From M3007 sp044350425 (GTDB lineage Bacteria > Bacteroidota > Bacteroidia > Chitinophagales > Saprospiraceae): DNA of 64,000 nucleotides. The first letter of the stretch is position 1. Each line of letters begins with the position of its first letter. The stretch is from positions 1-64,000 of the forward strand of contig JBILHS010000009.1 of the NCBI GenBank assembly GCA_044350425.1. The letters are read 5' to 3'. The notes below the pieces were generated by a model that was not told where the DNA came from, did not search any database, and saw nothing but the letters and a program-made list of their open reading frames with translations. This document shows positions 17,156 through 25,509 of this stretch, piece by piece. Both the position numbers and the translations under genes were made by a program.

Positions 17156-17500
17156 TCAGAAGGGATAGAAAATGCGCCCGGCAAAAAGGCAGGTAGGCTG
17201 ATGGATCCTTTCCAAACTACCCGACCACTGGTAAAAGCCCCCATATAAGCCAACACCGTTAGGTAGATTGAATGAATTTTCCCTTTCTAATCCTTCCGTT
17301 GGAAAATAGGTTCCTTTTGCAACCCAAATCTGGTCGCTAAATTCTGCAACTGCCAGGGCAGATTGTAGGTTAGTAAACGCGTCTGCCCAGGTGTTGCCAT
17401 TGTTGCCCCCTGTTGCCGCTTGGTTGACATACCAGATTTACAGGGCGGACAGGTTTATAGCACAGCAAAAGAGCAAAAATATTAGTAATTTCTTTATCAT
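17156..17500 (-). pseudogene. Decayed secreted beta-helix-type gene
   Basis: From an ATG at 17500, a signal-peptide-like stretch (MIKKLLIFLLFCCAINLSAL) is followed by TAA at codon 21. The same frame then continues for 93 codons with a clear protein signature: WYVNQAATGGNNGNTWADAF, NLQSALAVAEFSDQIWVAKG and NLPNGVGLYGGF. This resembles the N-terminus of right-handed beta-helix proteins (choice-of-anchor Q type) that are common in Saprospiria, which run on for hundreds of residues. Here similarity fades and the frame stops at 17156. The gene is therefore broken by a nonsense codon at the signal cleavage site and by loss of its main part. Confidence 0.7.
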
Positions 17501-17525
17501 GAGTTGGGGGGGGATAAATGAGGGC

Positions 17526-17555
17526 ACCAGCCTCGTAGAGGCTTAACATTGGTAG
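17526..17555. repeat. 30-bp palindromic intergenic repeat, copy 1
   Basis: ACCAGCCTCGTAGAGGCTTA plus 10 more bases. The core AGCCTC-GTA-GAGGCT is an interrupted palindrome. It differs from copy 2 at a single base. Confidence 0.8.
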
Positions 17556-17574
17556 AAAGAAATAAAGATGCGGT

Positions 17575-17604
17575 ACCAGCCTCATAGAGGCTTAACATTG
17601 GTAG
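17575..17604. repeat. 30-bp palindromic intergenic repeat, copy 2
   Basis: Identical to copy 1 except A for G in the centre of the palindrome. It starts 49 nt after copy 1 and ends 2 nt before the stop codon of the flippase gene. The pair resembles REP-like mobile palindromes, but no associated transposase is in the window. Confidence 0.8.
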
Positions 17605-17606
17605 CA

Positions 17607-19085
17607 TTATTTCCAAAATCGCCCCCGAATCATCTGCTCCAACCCATTCAAATCCTCCGAAACCCGGAAACGCAACACCAGCACCACAAATATCAATGCA
17701 AAAAAGCCTGAACGAAGGATCAGGTTATAAAGATCATATCCTGAAACCGGTATGAGTCCGGCGACCAAATAGGCCGCAAGTGCCAGTCCGATCGCTTTTA
17801 AAGTATCCACAGTAAACGGAAGTAACTGAAATTTAAGCCAGACAAACCAAAGACTCACCGCATTATACCCTGCAATGCTCAATAAAGTCGCAATTGCAGC
17901 CCCTGATATGCCTAAAATCGGGATCAGCCAGATACTCAACAGGATATTGCCAACCGCCAGAATGCCCAGCGATATCAGGGAATACCGATAATACTGGGAG
18001 TAGTACACCATGTAATTATTCAGTCCTGTACCCATTTCAACGACCCTGGACAGCCCGATAAACAGAAAAACCCATTTTCCGGCAGCCAATTCCTCGCCGT
18101 TGGGCAATAAGCCGAACAAGCTGTCTATGGAGATCCAAATACAGCCAAAAAGCAGTAACCCTACAGTCAACAAGTTGATCGACACACTTTTATAGAGTTT
18201 CTCCATTTCAGGCCGGTTGTCGTCCGCCAGATATTTTGCGACCGAAGAGGCACTGGCAGCATACAGGCTTTTGATAGGGATTTCAATTACGGTAGCCAGA
18301 TAAGAAGCGATGGCATACACCCCGGCAGCCTTCACTGCACTGATAGATCCAACCATGAACACGTCCGATTTTGCCGCCACCAGCAAAGCAAAACCACCAA
18401 AGGCTCCAAAGCCGATGAATTGGATCATCTCGATGCGCAGGGAGCGGGTAATAAATGCCCAATCCGGTCGCCAGTACCATTCTCCGATATGATTCAAATA
18501 AACCGCCAATCCAAAGGTGACCAGGACAGCATGAAACATCAACCCCAACATAGCGGCCTCCAAAGAAAGCCAGTTTTGCCAAACCGCAATGAGCATCAAG
18601 GGCAGTACCAGTTTCTGTGAAAAATCCAGCAACAAGGACGGCACCACGATCCGTTTGAAATTAGACGAGTAGGTGGCTAAAACACTGCTGGTGATGTAAA
18701 AAAACGCCAATGGGAAACCGATCCACAGGTATTCCCTGAGCAACGGCGATTTGTGTTCCAGCGCACGGGAGAACGGTTCCCAGAATATCCAGGCACCCAG
18801 CGCAAAGAGGCTACAACCGATGGAACAGAGCAAAAGTAACAAGGGTAAAAACCCATGATGCCCGGAAGCCTTATCCTGAAAACGTGGAAAAAAACGGATA
18901 GCAACGGTATTCGCGCCCAAGGATAGAATGGGCAATCCGATCATGCCGATGGAAAGTAACACCTGAGCCAATCCATAAGGCTCCAGTGCGTGCGGGTAAA
19001 CAAAGAAGATACTCAGCGCACCAACCCCCAGGCCCACCACATTGACAGCAGAATGCTTTAAACTTTGCCTTCGAATTACACCCAT
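17607..19085 (-). CDS. Polysaccharide flippase-like membrane protein (Wzx/MATE type)
   Basis: Protein of 492 residues with about 12-14 hydrophobic helices and the arrangement of oligosaccharide flippases (MOP superfamily). The N-terminus is QSLKHSAVNVVGLGVGALSIFFVYP. A family-like interior segment is VAAKSDVFMVGSISAVKAAGVYAIAS. Such proteins move lipid-linked glycans across the inner membrane for surface polysaccharide or LPS O-antigen synthesis. No polymerase or glycan cluster surrounds it. It lies after ccmE on the same strand, separated by the inverted heptamer array. Confidence 0.8.
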   Translation of the reverse strand: MGVIRRQSLKHSAVNVVGLGVGALSIFFVYPHALEPYGLAQVLLSIGMIGLPILSLGANTVAIRFFPRFQDKASGHHGFLPLLLLLCSIGCSLFALGAWIFWEPFSRALEHKSPLLREYLWIGFPLAFFYITSSVLATYSSNFKRIVVPSLLLDFSQKLVLPLMLIAVWQNWLSLEAAMLGLMFHAVLVTFGLAVYLNHIGEWYWRPDWAFITRSLRIEMIQFIGFGAFGGFALLVAAKSDVFMVGSISAVKAAGVYAIASYLATVIEIPIKSLYAASASSVAKYLADDNRPEMEKLYKSVSINLLTVGLLLFGCIWISIDSLFGLLPNGEELAAGKWVFLFIGLSRVVEMGTGLNNYMVYYSQYYRYSLISLGILAVGNILLSIWLIPILGISGAAIATLLSIAGYNAVSLWFVWLKFQLLPFTVDTLKAIGLALAAYLVAGLIPVSGYDLYNLILRSGFFALIFVVLVLRFRVSEDLNGLEQMIRGRFWK

Positions 19086-19090
19086 CTTTT

Positions 19091-19256
19091 ATGTATGATG
19101 TATGAACTATGAACTATGAACTATGATGTATGAACTATGATGTATAATGTGGTTCATCAATTTGCATCCTTCGAATCTGTTAGTATCATAGTTCATACAT
19201 CATACATCATACATCATAGTTCATACATCATACATCATAGTTCATACATCATACAT
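19091..19256. repeat. Inverted array of 7-nt units
   Basis: Left arm 19091-19146 is eight back-to-back heptamers of two kinds, ATGTATG and AACTATG (the last is ATGTATA). Right arm 19187-19256 is ten heptamers, CATACAT and CATAGTT, the exact complements. A 40-nt unique centre lies between them, so the whole can fold into a long hairpin. The last heptamer runs into the ccmE stop codon (19256-19258). Neither arm encodes a protein. Confidence 0.9.
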
Positions 19257-19651
19257 TATCCTTGTTTTTCGCGGACGTAGATTTCCTGGTCTTTGTATTT
19301 GGAGGGGCATTTGAGCAGCATATCGGAAGCTGCGAAGGTTTCTCCTTTCATTTGCCCGGTAAGTACGATGGATTCTGATCTTTCAAAGTCCTGAGGCTTG
19401 GCAGCCAGCAGTTCGACCCGACGGATCTCGCCTGCATCATCTTTGACATAAAAGGCCAGAAAGTTGGGGTCTTTTGCGGGATCATATTCTACAGGCCGGT
19501 CCTTCACCAGTTGGCCGACCAGTTTAACCTTGTCATCACTCTGGGTGGCCTGGGCAAAATTGGCATAGGTCGTCACGTCTTTGCTGGCCGAGATCAAAAT
19601 ACCTATGGCTGCGGCGACAACGACAATGGCTAGAAGATGTGATTTTTTCAT
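19256..19651 (-). CDS. ccmE: Cytochrome c maturation haem chaperone, CxxxY type
   Basis: Protein of 131 residues with one N-terminal membrane anchor (HLLAIVVVAAAIGILI) and an OB-fold-like periplasmic domain containing VKLVGQLVKDRPVEYDP and YVKDDAGEIRRVELL. CcmE carries haem for System I cytochrome c assembly. The canonical haem-binding HxxxY motif is replaced here by Cys115-x3-Tyr119 in LLKCPSKYKD, the CxxxY variant known from archaea and some bacteria. The other ccm genes are not in the window. It follows the GT-C/TPR gene by 54 nt, and its stop codon overlaps the heptamer array. Confidence 0.85.
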   Translation of the reverse strand: MKKSHLLAIVVVAAAIGILISASKDVTTYANFAQATQSDDKVKLVGQLVKDRPVEYDPAKDPNFLAFYVKDDAGEIRRVELLAAKPQDFERSESIVLTGQMKGETFAASDMLLKCPSKYKDQEIYVREKQG

Positions 19652-19705
19652 GTTTGTGTGTGTGTTTGAATATAAACAAGACGCACGAGGATACGTTCAA
19701 AAAAC

Positions 19706-21934
19706 CTATTTGATTTGTCCCAGTGCCGCCCTGAATTGTTGTGCGTTGGCTCCATCTCCCATCCCTTCGTATATCTGTGCGGACAGTTCATAAGCGGGTT
19801 TAAAGTTTGGAGCGACCTGAATTGCCTTCATTAAGTTGCTCAGGGCCGTTTGATTGTCTCCCTGACTTCTTGAAATCAGCCCCAAATAATACCAGGCAGC
19901 TGGATTGGAGGACTCTTTTTTAATGGAAAGTTCAAATTGAGCCTTTGCTTTGTTCGCATCATTCTTATTGAGCCAATAAAGGCCGATCAGGTTGTTTCCC
20001 TGCGCATCATCCGGGCAAATTTCCAGATTTTTTTCTGCAGCGACCTTCGCTTCTTCCAATTGACCGATGTTCAAATAGGCTTGTGCAAGGTTGACCCAGG
20101 CCAATTCATTGTCTGGTACATTGGCAACTTCAGCTTTGAAACGTTCAATTGCTCCGGGCCAATCGCCCAGTTTGCTTGCGGCCATGCCCAGAGCACAGTT
20201 TTTGCCATTGTCTTTCAACACGGCCAGAATCGGGGCACCTCCTGCTTTGACGATGTGGACGGCATTGTCTGGTGGCCACTTGCCCTTTTGCAAGGTGCTT
20301 CCATCCAGAAAACGCGTTGGGTACAAGGCATAATCCCAGGCGTCATCACAGCGTTTTTCCCATTTCATGTATTTCACCTTCACTTTGTCGCCGTATTTGG
20401 CTGTAAGTTGTTTGGTCGAATAATACATGTTGGTGGCAATGATGACCATTTCCTGCATATCTGGTTTCAAAATACCCTGGCTTTCCAGCCATTCAATGCC
20501 TTGTCGGGTGCTGATGCCCCAGTAATCTGTTTCGAACTGGCCATAAGCGCCGGCTGTCCCTCCAACAACAGGATTGAAGTACACATACGGCATTTTGGGA
20601 TTGGACACGATAAATGCGGCAGCGTCCACACAAAGCAATCCTGTCACCCCATAAACTGCCCATTGCGCATACTTTTTTTCTGAGAATATCTGTGCCAGTT
20701 CATTCCAAAACAAAGCGGCACAAACCACCATGGGCGGATAGGCAAAAGTTAGGTGACGCCAGCCGTCGTGGATGACCGAATTTTTGTAAACCACATAAAA
20801 AACCGGGAATATGGCCGCGAAAAAGGCCAACATGACCCACAACGGGTTCAAGCGCCCCATCATTTTTGGCAGCAGAAAAATACTTCCGACAAAGCCAATC
20901 AGCGCCGCAAGCGGTATGGTATATGCGATCCATTTGATGGCGTAATTCCAGGGCGTTTTATCAGACATCATATTGGTGCCTTCAAAAAGTACCCGGATCT
21001 TTACTTCAAGCTCAGAAAATTTGGAGAGTGCCACAAATGGATTTTTGAACGGTGCCTGTAGTGCATACGGCCAAAAAACCAGGGCAAATACATAACCTGC
21101 CGCGGCAACCCCCAGGGTAATCAAAGCATATTTTTTCAAAATTTTAGCCTCTGAAAATGCTTTAAACCCATCGTTTTTCAACAAAAAGTGCAGACCGGCG
21201 AACATTCCAAAAATACCAAAGGAAAGCAAGCCTCCGGCACGGGTACCGAGGGCGATACCAAGCCCGACCACCAGTCCGATCAGATTCCATCTTCGGGGGT
21301 CTGGCATTCGATCCATAACGGCGACCATGTTGTAGATCGCCATAATATAACCGGCGGCAAAAGGGATATCCTTTGGATTCATCAAAGAATCACCCACAAA
21401 ACGCGGGGACACCAGCATGATGATCAGCGCGATGATCCCTGCGCGTTGCCCCGCTAACAGGGTCGCAAAAAGTCCTGCGCATAACATGGCCACCCAGCCC
21501 AGTACGGCGCTGGAGGCATGCCGGACATTATGATATCCGAGATCGCTTGGTTTGTATCCAAGTGCATTATTGGCAAATCCGGTTACGGTCTCAAAGAATC
21601 CGCCGTATAAATGCATGTTCCCATCCGGGAGATTCAATGCGGTGGAATCCTTTCCAAAGGAGCTATAATAATTGACCAGCTTTTGTGAGTAGTCCACCTG
21701 GAACTTATCGTCGGCATTGATTCCGGAACCCAATGAAAGTCCCACTAAGACGATCAGTGCGAAGGCGGATAGTCCCCAAAAGACTTTTTGAAGCATGGGA
21801 TCCGATACAACTGAAAATGGTCTGTCCAACCAGTTTTTTACCGGAGCTACAGACTTCAATGGAGCGCGTTGCTGAGCTATGCCTGTAGCAGGCTGCGCAG
21901 AGGATTTTGGGGTATTCTTTCCTGTTTTTGCCAT
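19706..21934 (-). CDS. GT-C (GT39-like) membrane protein with C-terminal TPRs
   Basis: Start taken at the ATG at 21934 (742 residues). A cytoplasmic Lys/Pro-rich leader is followed by 10 or more hydrophobic helices. A first extracytoplasmic loop contains DDKFQVDYSQKL, with the Asp pair expected for GT-C glycosyltransferases that use lipid-phosphate sugars. Another loop contains NPKDIPFAAGYIMA. From about residue 590 there are tetratricopeptide repeats, for example AKVAAEKNLEICPDDAQGNN and AWYYLGLISRSQGDNQTALS. It probably glycosylates a periplasmic target. The substrate is unknown. ccmE follows after 54 nt. Confidence 0.72.
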   Translation of the reverse strand: MAKTGKNTPKSSAQPATGIAQQRAPLKSVAPVKNWLDRPFSVVSDPMLQKVFWGLSAFALIVLVGLSLGSGINADDKFQVDYSQKLVNYYSSFGKDSTALNLPDGNMHLYGGFFETVTGFANNALGYKPSDLGYHNVRHASSAVLGWVAMLCAGLFATLLAGQRAGIIALIIMLVSPRFVGDSLMNPKDIPFAAGYIMAIYNMVAVMDRMPDPRRWNLIGLVVGLGIALGTRAGGLLSFGIFGMFAGLHFLLKNDGFKAFSEAKILKKYALITLGVAAAGYVFALVFWPYALQAPFKNPFVALSKFSELEVKIRVLFEGTNMMSDKTPWNYAIKWIAYTIPLAALIGFVGSIFLLPKMMGRLNPLWVMLAFFAAIFPVFYVVYKNSVIHDGWRHLTFAYPPMVVCAALFWNELAQIFSEKKYAQWAVYGVTGLLCVDAAAFIVSNPKMPYVYFNPVVGGTAGAYGQFETDYWGISTRQGIEWLESQGILKPDMQEMVIIATNMYYSTKQLTAKYGDKVKVKYMKWEKRCDDAWDYALYPTRFLDGSTLQKGKWPPDNAVHIVKAGGAPILAVLKDNGKNCALGMAASKLGDWPGAIERFKAEVANVPDNELAWVNLAQAYLNIGQLEEAKVAAEKNLEICPDDAQGNNLIGLYWLNKNDANKAKAQFELSIKKESSNPAAWYYLGLISRSQGDNQTALSNLMKAIQVAPNFKPAYELSAQIYEGMGDGANAQQFRAALGQIK

Positions 21935-22132
21935 GGTGTTTTCTTGTTCAAAAAGCGGGTGCAAGGTAGGCAAACTAATTGCATGGCAGAAATGGCTTTT
22001 AGTAAACTTCGTTCTTCCTGGATGGATATTAAATTTTAACTAGAAAGAATTTTGAGGGAACGGCGGGTTTTTCCGGGGGAAAACTACTTTTGTGTTTCAT
22101 TATACACAGTAACCATCCAAATTGAATTTAAA

Positions 22133-23194
22133 ATGAGGCAATTTTCCAAACCGATCTTAGTATTAATCCTCCTCTTTTGCGCTTTTCTTCAGGATTCCAA
22201 GGCTCAGGATCCTCGTTTTTCACAATATTATGCCTCCCCCTGGAATTTGAATCCAGCCTTAAATGGCGTTTTTAATGGCAAATGGCGGGCAACCGTCAAT
22301 TATCGGGATCAATGGGGCAGTTTCCTTTCTCCTGTACCCTTCCGGACCTATGCGGCGGCCTATGAGCATCGTTTACAAGTCGGTTACGGAGATGACTTTG
22401 CCTCTTTTGGTATAGGGGCGATGCATGACGAAGCCGGCACGGCACGTTTTTCGCAGGACAAAGTACAGTTGGGTGGCGCTTTTTTAAAGCAACTTGCCGG
22501 AGGTCGAAACCGGTCTAGCCATTATTTATCGGCTGGAGCGCAATTGGGATTTGGTCAGAACTCCATTGATTGGGGCAGGCTTTGGTTTAGTCGTCAATTT
22601 GACCCGATCAGCGAAACGCCGAACACCAGTCTGGCCAACAACGAACCAAATGCGAACGCCATTTCAAAAAGCTATCTGGATTTTAATGCCGGGCTGCTTT
22701 ATTACACGGTATTTAAAAACGAAGGCTTCTTCTATTTTGGGGGAGCCCTGCATCACCTGAACAACCCAAAGATCTCTTTAGCAGACGATGACAATGAAAC
22801 CCTGTATACCCGGTATACCGGACACGCGGGAGGACAATTTCCATTGAATGAATCCGTGAGTTTGCTTCCAGGTGTCTTGATGATGAGCCAGGGCCCCGCT
22901 TTTGAAACAAATCTGGGTTTGAACCTACGCTATTCAAACAACGACTTCAACGAATTGGCGCTTCGGGCCGGCGCATGGGCACGCATGGGGAACAAACTTC
23001 AAAAAGGCTTACAGGCTGATGCGGTGACGATCGTCGGCATGCTGGAATTGGAGCGTTGGACACTTGGTCTGAGTTACGACATTACGGTATCTTCACTTAC
23101 CCAGGCCAATAATTCCCGGGGTGCTTTTGAAATTTCACTCACCTATTTTCACCCGGGAGAAAAGCGTGCCCGTGTGGTTTGTCCTAATTTCTGA
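22133..23194 (+). CDS. PorP/SprF-family T9SS outer-membrane protein
   Basis: Start at the ATG at 22133, giving a signal peptide (MRQFSKPILVLILLFCAFL, cleavage after SKAQ) and a 353-residue protein. The mature start DPRFSQYYASPWNLNPALNG is the hallmark of PorP/SprF, an outer-membrane beta-barrel family that works with T9SS to deliver proteins, especially type B cargo, to the surface. The window encodes one type B cargo (14952), though not adjacent. A TACTTTTG element at 22085-22092 could be the -7 box, but no matching -33 was seen. The TlpA-like gene follows after 85 nt. Confidence 0.88.
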   Translation: MRQFSKPILVLILLFCAFLQDSKAQDPRFSQYYASPWNLNPALNGVFNGKWRATVNYRDQWGSFLSPVPFRTYAAAYEHRLQVGYGDDFASFGIGAMHDEAGTARFSQDKVQLGGAFLKQLAGGRNRSSHYLSAGAQLGFGQNSIDWGRLWFSRQFDPISETPNTSLANNEPNANAISKSYLDFNAGLLYYTVFKNEGFFYFGGALHHLNNPKISLADDDNETLYTRYTGHAGGQFPLNESVSLLPGVLMMSQGPAFETNLGLNLRYSNNDFNELALRAGAWARMGNKLQKGLQADAVTIVGMLELERWTLGLSYDITVSSLTQANNSRGAFEISLTYFHPGEKRARVVCPNF

Positions 23195-23279
23195 TCTTAA
23201 TTTGCGTAGGGTTGTTGATCATCATCAAGTAGCCTGTTTGCGATGATCCAGAACGCTATGAGCATAAAAAACTTATTCT

Positions 23280-25169
23280 ATGAAGCGATTGACCTATTTA
23301 CTTCTCTTACTTCCCACATTTATATGTGGGCAAAATTTCACGCTGAGCCCGGCAAACGCAAAAGCCGGCGAAATGCTGCGGCTGGAAATAGACCTCTCCA
23401 AAAGTAAACTTCGCAACGCCAGCGAACTGGAAATGGTCGTATTGGAATATGCCAACGGTAAAGCAGCCGCAGTCGAAGCTGCAACCATGCGTTCCGGAGA
23501 TAAGGTGGTCGGTATTTTTACCCTGAGTCCGGATGCTAAATCAGCGGTTGCGGGGCTTCGCGAAGGGGATGAAAACTGGGAAAACAATGCGGGTGAAGGT
23601 TATTTCGTGCCAGTCATGAATGCGAGCGGCAAATCAAACCCGGAAAATATGGTAGCGGCTGCTATTTTGTATCGTGATTACGGTGGGTTCATGAATCTGA
23701 ATCGAACTCCTGCGGTGGCTTTTGGCCTTTTTAATCAGGCTTTTGCAGTACAACCAGACCTTAAAAGAAAACATTTTGCGCCCTATATCAACAATCTGAT
23801 GGCTGTTAAAAAAGGAGCGGATGGAAAAAAGGAGGCCATGGATTACCTGTCGGTCATAGAAGCCGATGCCAAGGCTACCGAAGATGAACTGTTGACCGTA
23901 GCGCGTTATTATGAGCGCAATGGAGAAGCAGAAAAGAGCAAATTGCTCAAAGACAAGGTACGCACCGGATTTCCAAAGGGCACCCTGGTAAAACAAGAAA
24001 AACGGCGTGCCATCCAAAACGAAGCAGATCTATTGCAAGCAGAAGAAATGCTTCAGTCTTACGCAACCGCTTTCCCACCCCAGAACGAAGAGGAAACTCA
24101 GGCCTTTAACATGTTGCGGGCGAACCTTGCAAGTAAGGTGGCTGATTCGGGCAATTGGACCAAATTTCGTGAGTTAACTGTACAACTTCCTGCTACTGAC
24201 CGTGCAAGTGCCTACAATAACCTGGCCTGGGAGCTTGCCGAAAAAGGCGAAAATATAGAAGAAGCCCGCAGTTTTGCTGCTTCAGCTTTGGATTGGGCCA
24301 GAAAAGAAAGAACCAATCCCGGCAGTGCCAAACCAGCCTTGAGCTCCAATAAATCCTGGGCCAAGCAGCGGAAACAGACGTTCGCGATGTACGGTGATAC
24401 CTACAGCTTTGTTTTGAATAAATCAGGAGATGCTTTGGGCGCCGCTGCACTTCAGGCGGAGGTAATCGAGATCACAGAAGGCAAGGAAGCAGAAATGAAT
24501 GAGCGCTATACATCCTACCTCGAAGCCGCGAATGCAGCTGATTTGCGGTATCGACTGGAAGGCTTCATTTTGAACGGCCACGCCACGGCCAAAATGAAGG
24601 AGCTCTTTAAAAAGAAATATTTAGTTGAAGATAAAACGGAAGCTGGTGCAAGTGCTTACATCGCTAAACTTGAATCCAATGCACGCGCTTCCAGGCAAAA
24701 AGAGCTGGTTGAAACCATGTTAAATGAACCGGCTACGCCTTTTAACCTGACCAATCTGGAGGGCAAATCGGTTAGTTTGGAGAGTTTGCGTGGCAAAGTG
24801 GTGGTCGTGGATTTTTGGGCGACCTGGTGCGGTCCTTGTAAAGCCTCGTTCCCTGGCATGCAATTGGCAGTTAAACAGTATAAAAACGACCCCAATGTAG
24901 CCTTTGTCTTCATTGACTCTTGGGAAAAAGGGGGCGATAAAACAAAAAATGCAGCCGATTTTATTGCCAGCAAAGGATACACCTTCAACGTCCTGATGGA
25001 CAATGACGATAAAGTGATTGGTTCCTATGGCGTTTCAGGCATTCCGACCAAATATGTGCTCGATCGAAACGGAAAGATCCGATTCAAAACCATTGGATTT
25101 GATGGTAGCGACGAAGGATTGGCAGAGGAATTGAGCCTTATGATCGAGGTAGCGAAGGGTCTGCCTTGA
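23280..25169 (+). CDS. TlpA-family thioredoxin-like protein with long N-terminal region
   Basis: Protein of 629 residues with a signal peptide (to about FICGQ). The first 480 residues are beta-rich and then helical, with helical-repeat character (AYNNLAWELAEKGENIEEAR). The last 145 residues are a TlpA/ResA-like thioredoxin fold. Its active site is WATWCGPCK with Cys517 and Cys520, and the cis-Pro lies in SGIPTKYV. It likely reduces or exchanges disulfides in the periplasm. The partner is unknown. A hairpin terminator follows at 25194. Confidence 0.85.
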   Translation: MKRLTYLLLLLPTFICGQNFTLSPANAKAGEMLRLEIDLSKSKLRNASELEMVVLEYANGKAAAVEAATMRSGDKVVGIFTLSPDAKSAVAGLREGDENWENNAGEGYFVPVMNASGKSNPENMVAAAILYRDYGGFMNLNRTPAVAFGLFNQAFAVQPDLKRKHFAPYINNLMAVKKGADGKKEAMDYLSVIEADAKATEDELLTVARYYERNGEAEKSKLLKDKVRTGFPKGTLVKQEKRRAIQNEADLLQAEEMLQSYATAFPPQNEEETQAFNMLRANLASKVADSGNWTKFRELTVQLPATDRASAYNNLAWELAEKGENIEEARSFAASALDWARKERTNPGSAKPALSSNKSWAKQRKQTFAMYGDTYSFVLNKSGDALGAAALQAEVIEITEGKEAEMNERYTSYLEAANAADLRYRLEGFILNGHATAKMKELFKKKYLVEDKTEAGASAYIAKLESNARASRQKELVETMLNEPATPFNLTNLEGKSVSLESLRGKVVVVDFWATWCGPCKASFPGMQLAVKQYKNDPNVAFVFIDSWEKGGDKTKNAADFIASKGYTFNVLMDNDDKVIGSYGVSGIPTKYVLDRNGKIRFKTIGFDGSDEGLAEELSLMIEVAKGLP

Positions 25170-25193
25170 TCCTTGAAATGTCATTTAGTTAAA

Positions 25194-25237
25194 AACAAGG
25201 GGCAAATCTGCATAGATGCAAATTTGCCCCTTGTTCA
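25194..25237 (+). terminator. Terminator after the thioredoxin-like gene
   Basis: Perfect 14-bp stem (arms 25194-25207 and 25222-25235), 24 nt after the stop. The T tract is short. Its 3' arm overlaps the -33 element of the next promoter. Confidence 0.65.
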
Positions 25238-25260
25238 TTGAGATCATTCCCTTAATTTTG
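25231..25260 (+). promoter_or_regulatory. Bacteroidota-type promoter of the PspC-domain gene
   Basis: TTG at 25231-25233, 19 nt and TAATTTTG at 25253-25260 match the -33/-7 consensus. The ATG is at 25280. Confidence 0.6.
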
Positions 25261-25279
25261 CGTTTATAAACTCATCACC

Positions 25280-25501
25280 ATGCTCCACAATTGGTTAAAA
25301 GATCTGATCGAAAGACACGCTTTTGGCGTTTGTCAATACCTGGGTGAAAGAATGCGTTTGGCGCCCACGGAGGTTCGAAAATATTTCATTTATACGTCTT
25401 TTATCGGAATGGGCTCGCCGCTGGTGGTTTACCTGTTTTTTGCTTTTTGGATGAATGTACGCCGGTACATTCGTCGAGGTCAGAATGAGATCTTTAACTA
25501 G
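25280..25501 (+). CDS. Small PspC-domain membrane protein
   Basis: Protein of 73 residues. FGVCQYLGERMRLAPTEVRK, then YFIYTSFIGMGSPLVVYLFFAFWMNVRRYIRR, match the PspC domain of Bacteroidota: an N-terminal helical segment and one long hydrophobic helix. PspC proteins take part in membrane-stress responses in enteric bacteria, but the role of these short stand-alone forms is not established. It has its own promoter at 25231, and truB converges on it with an 8-nt gap. Confidence 0.75.
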   Translation: MLHNWLKDLIERHAFGVCQYLGERMRLAPTEVRKYFIYTSFIGMGSPLVVYLFFAFWMNVRRYIRRGQNEIFN

Positions 25502-25509
25502 TGCAGCAG

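Noticed and set aside
19091..19258. Possible CRISPR array
   Set aside because: Units are 7 nt, contiguous and inverted, with no spacers. There are no cas genes.
19937..20683. 248-codon plus-strand ORF
   Set aside because: It lies opposite the TPR end of the GT-C gene and has low-quality composition. It is a shadow frame.
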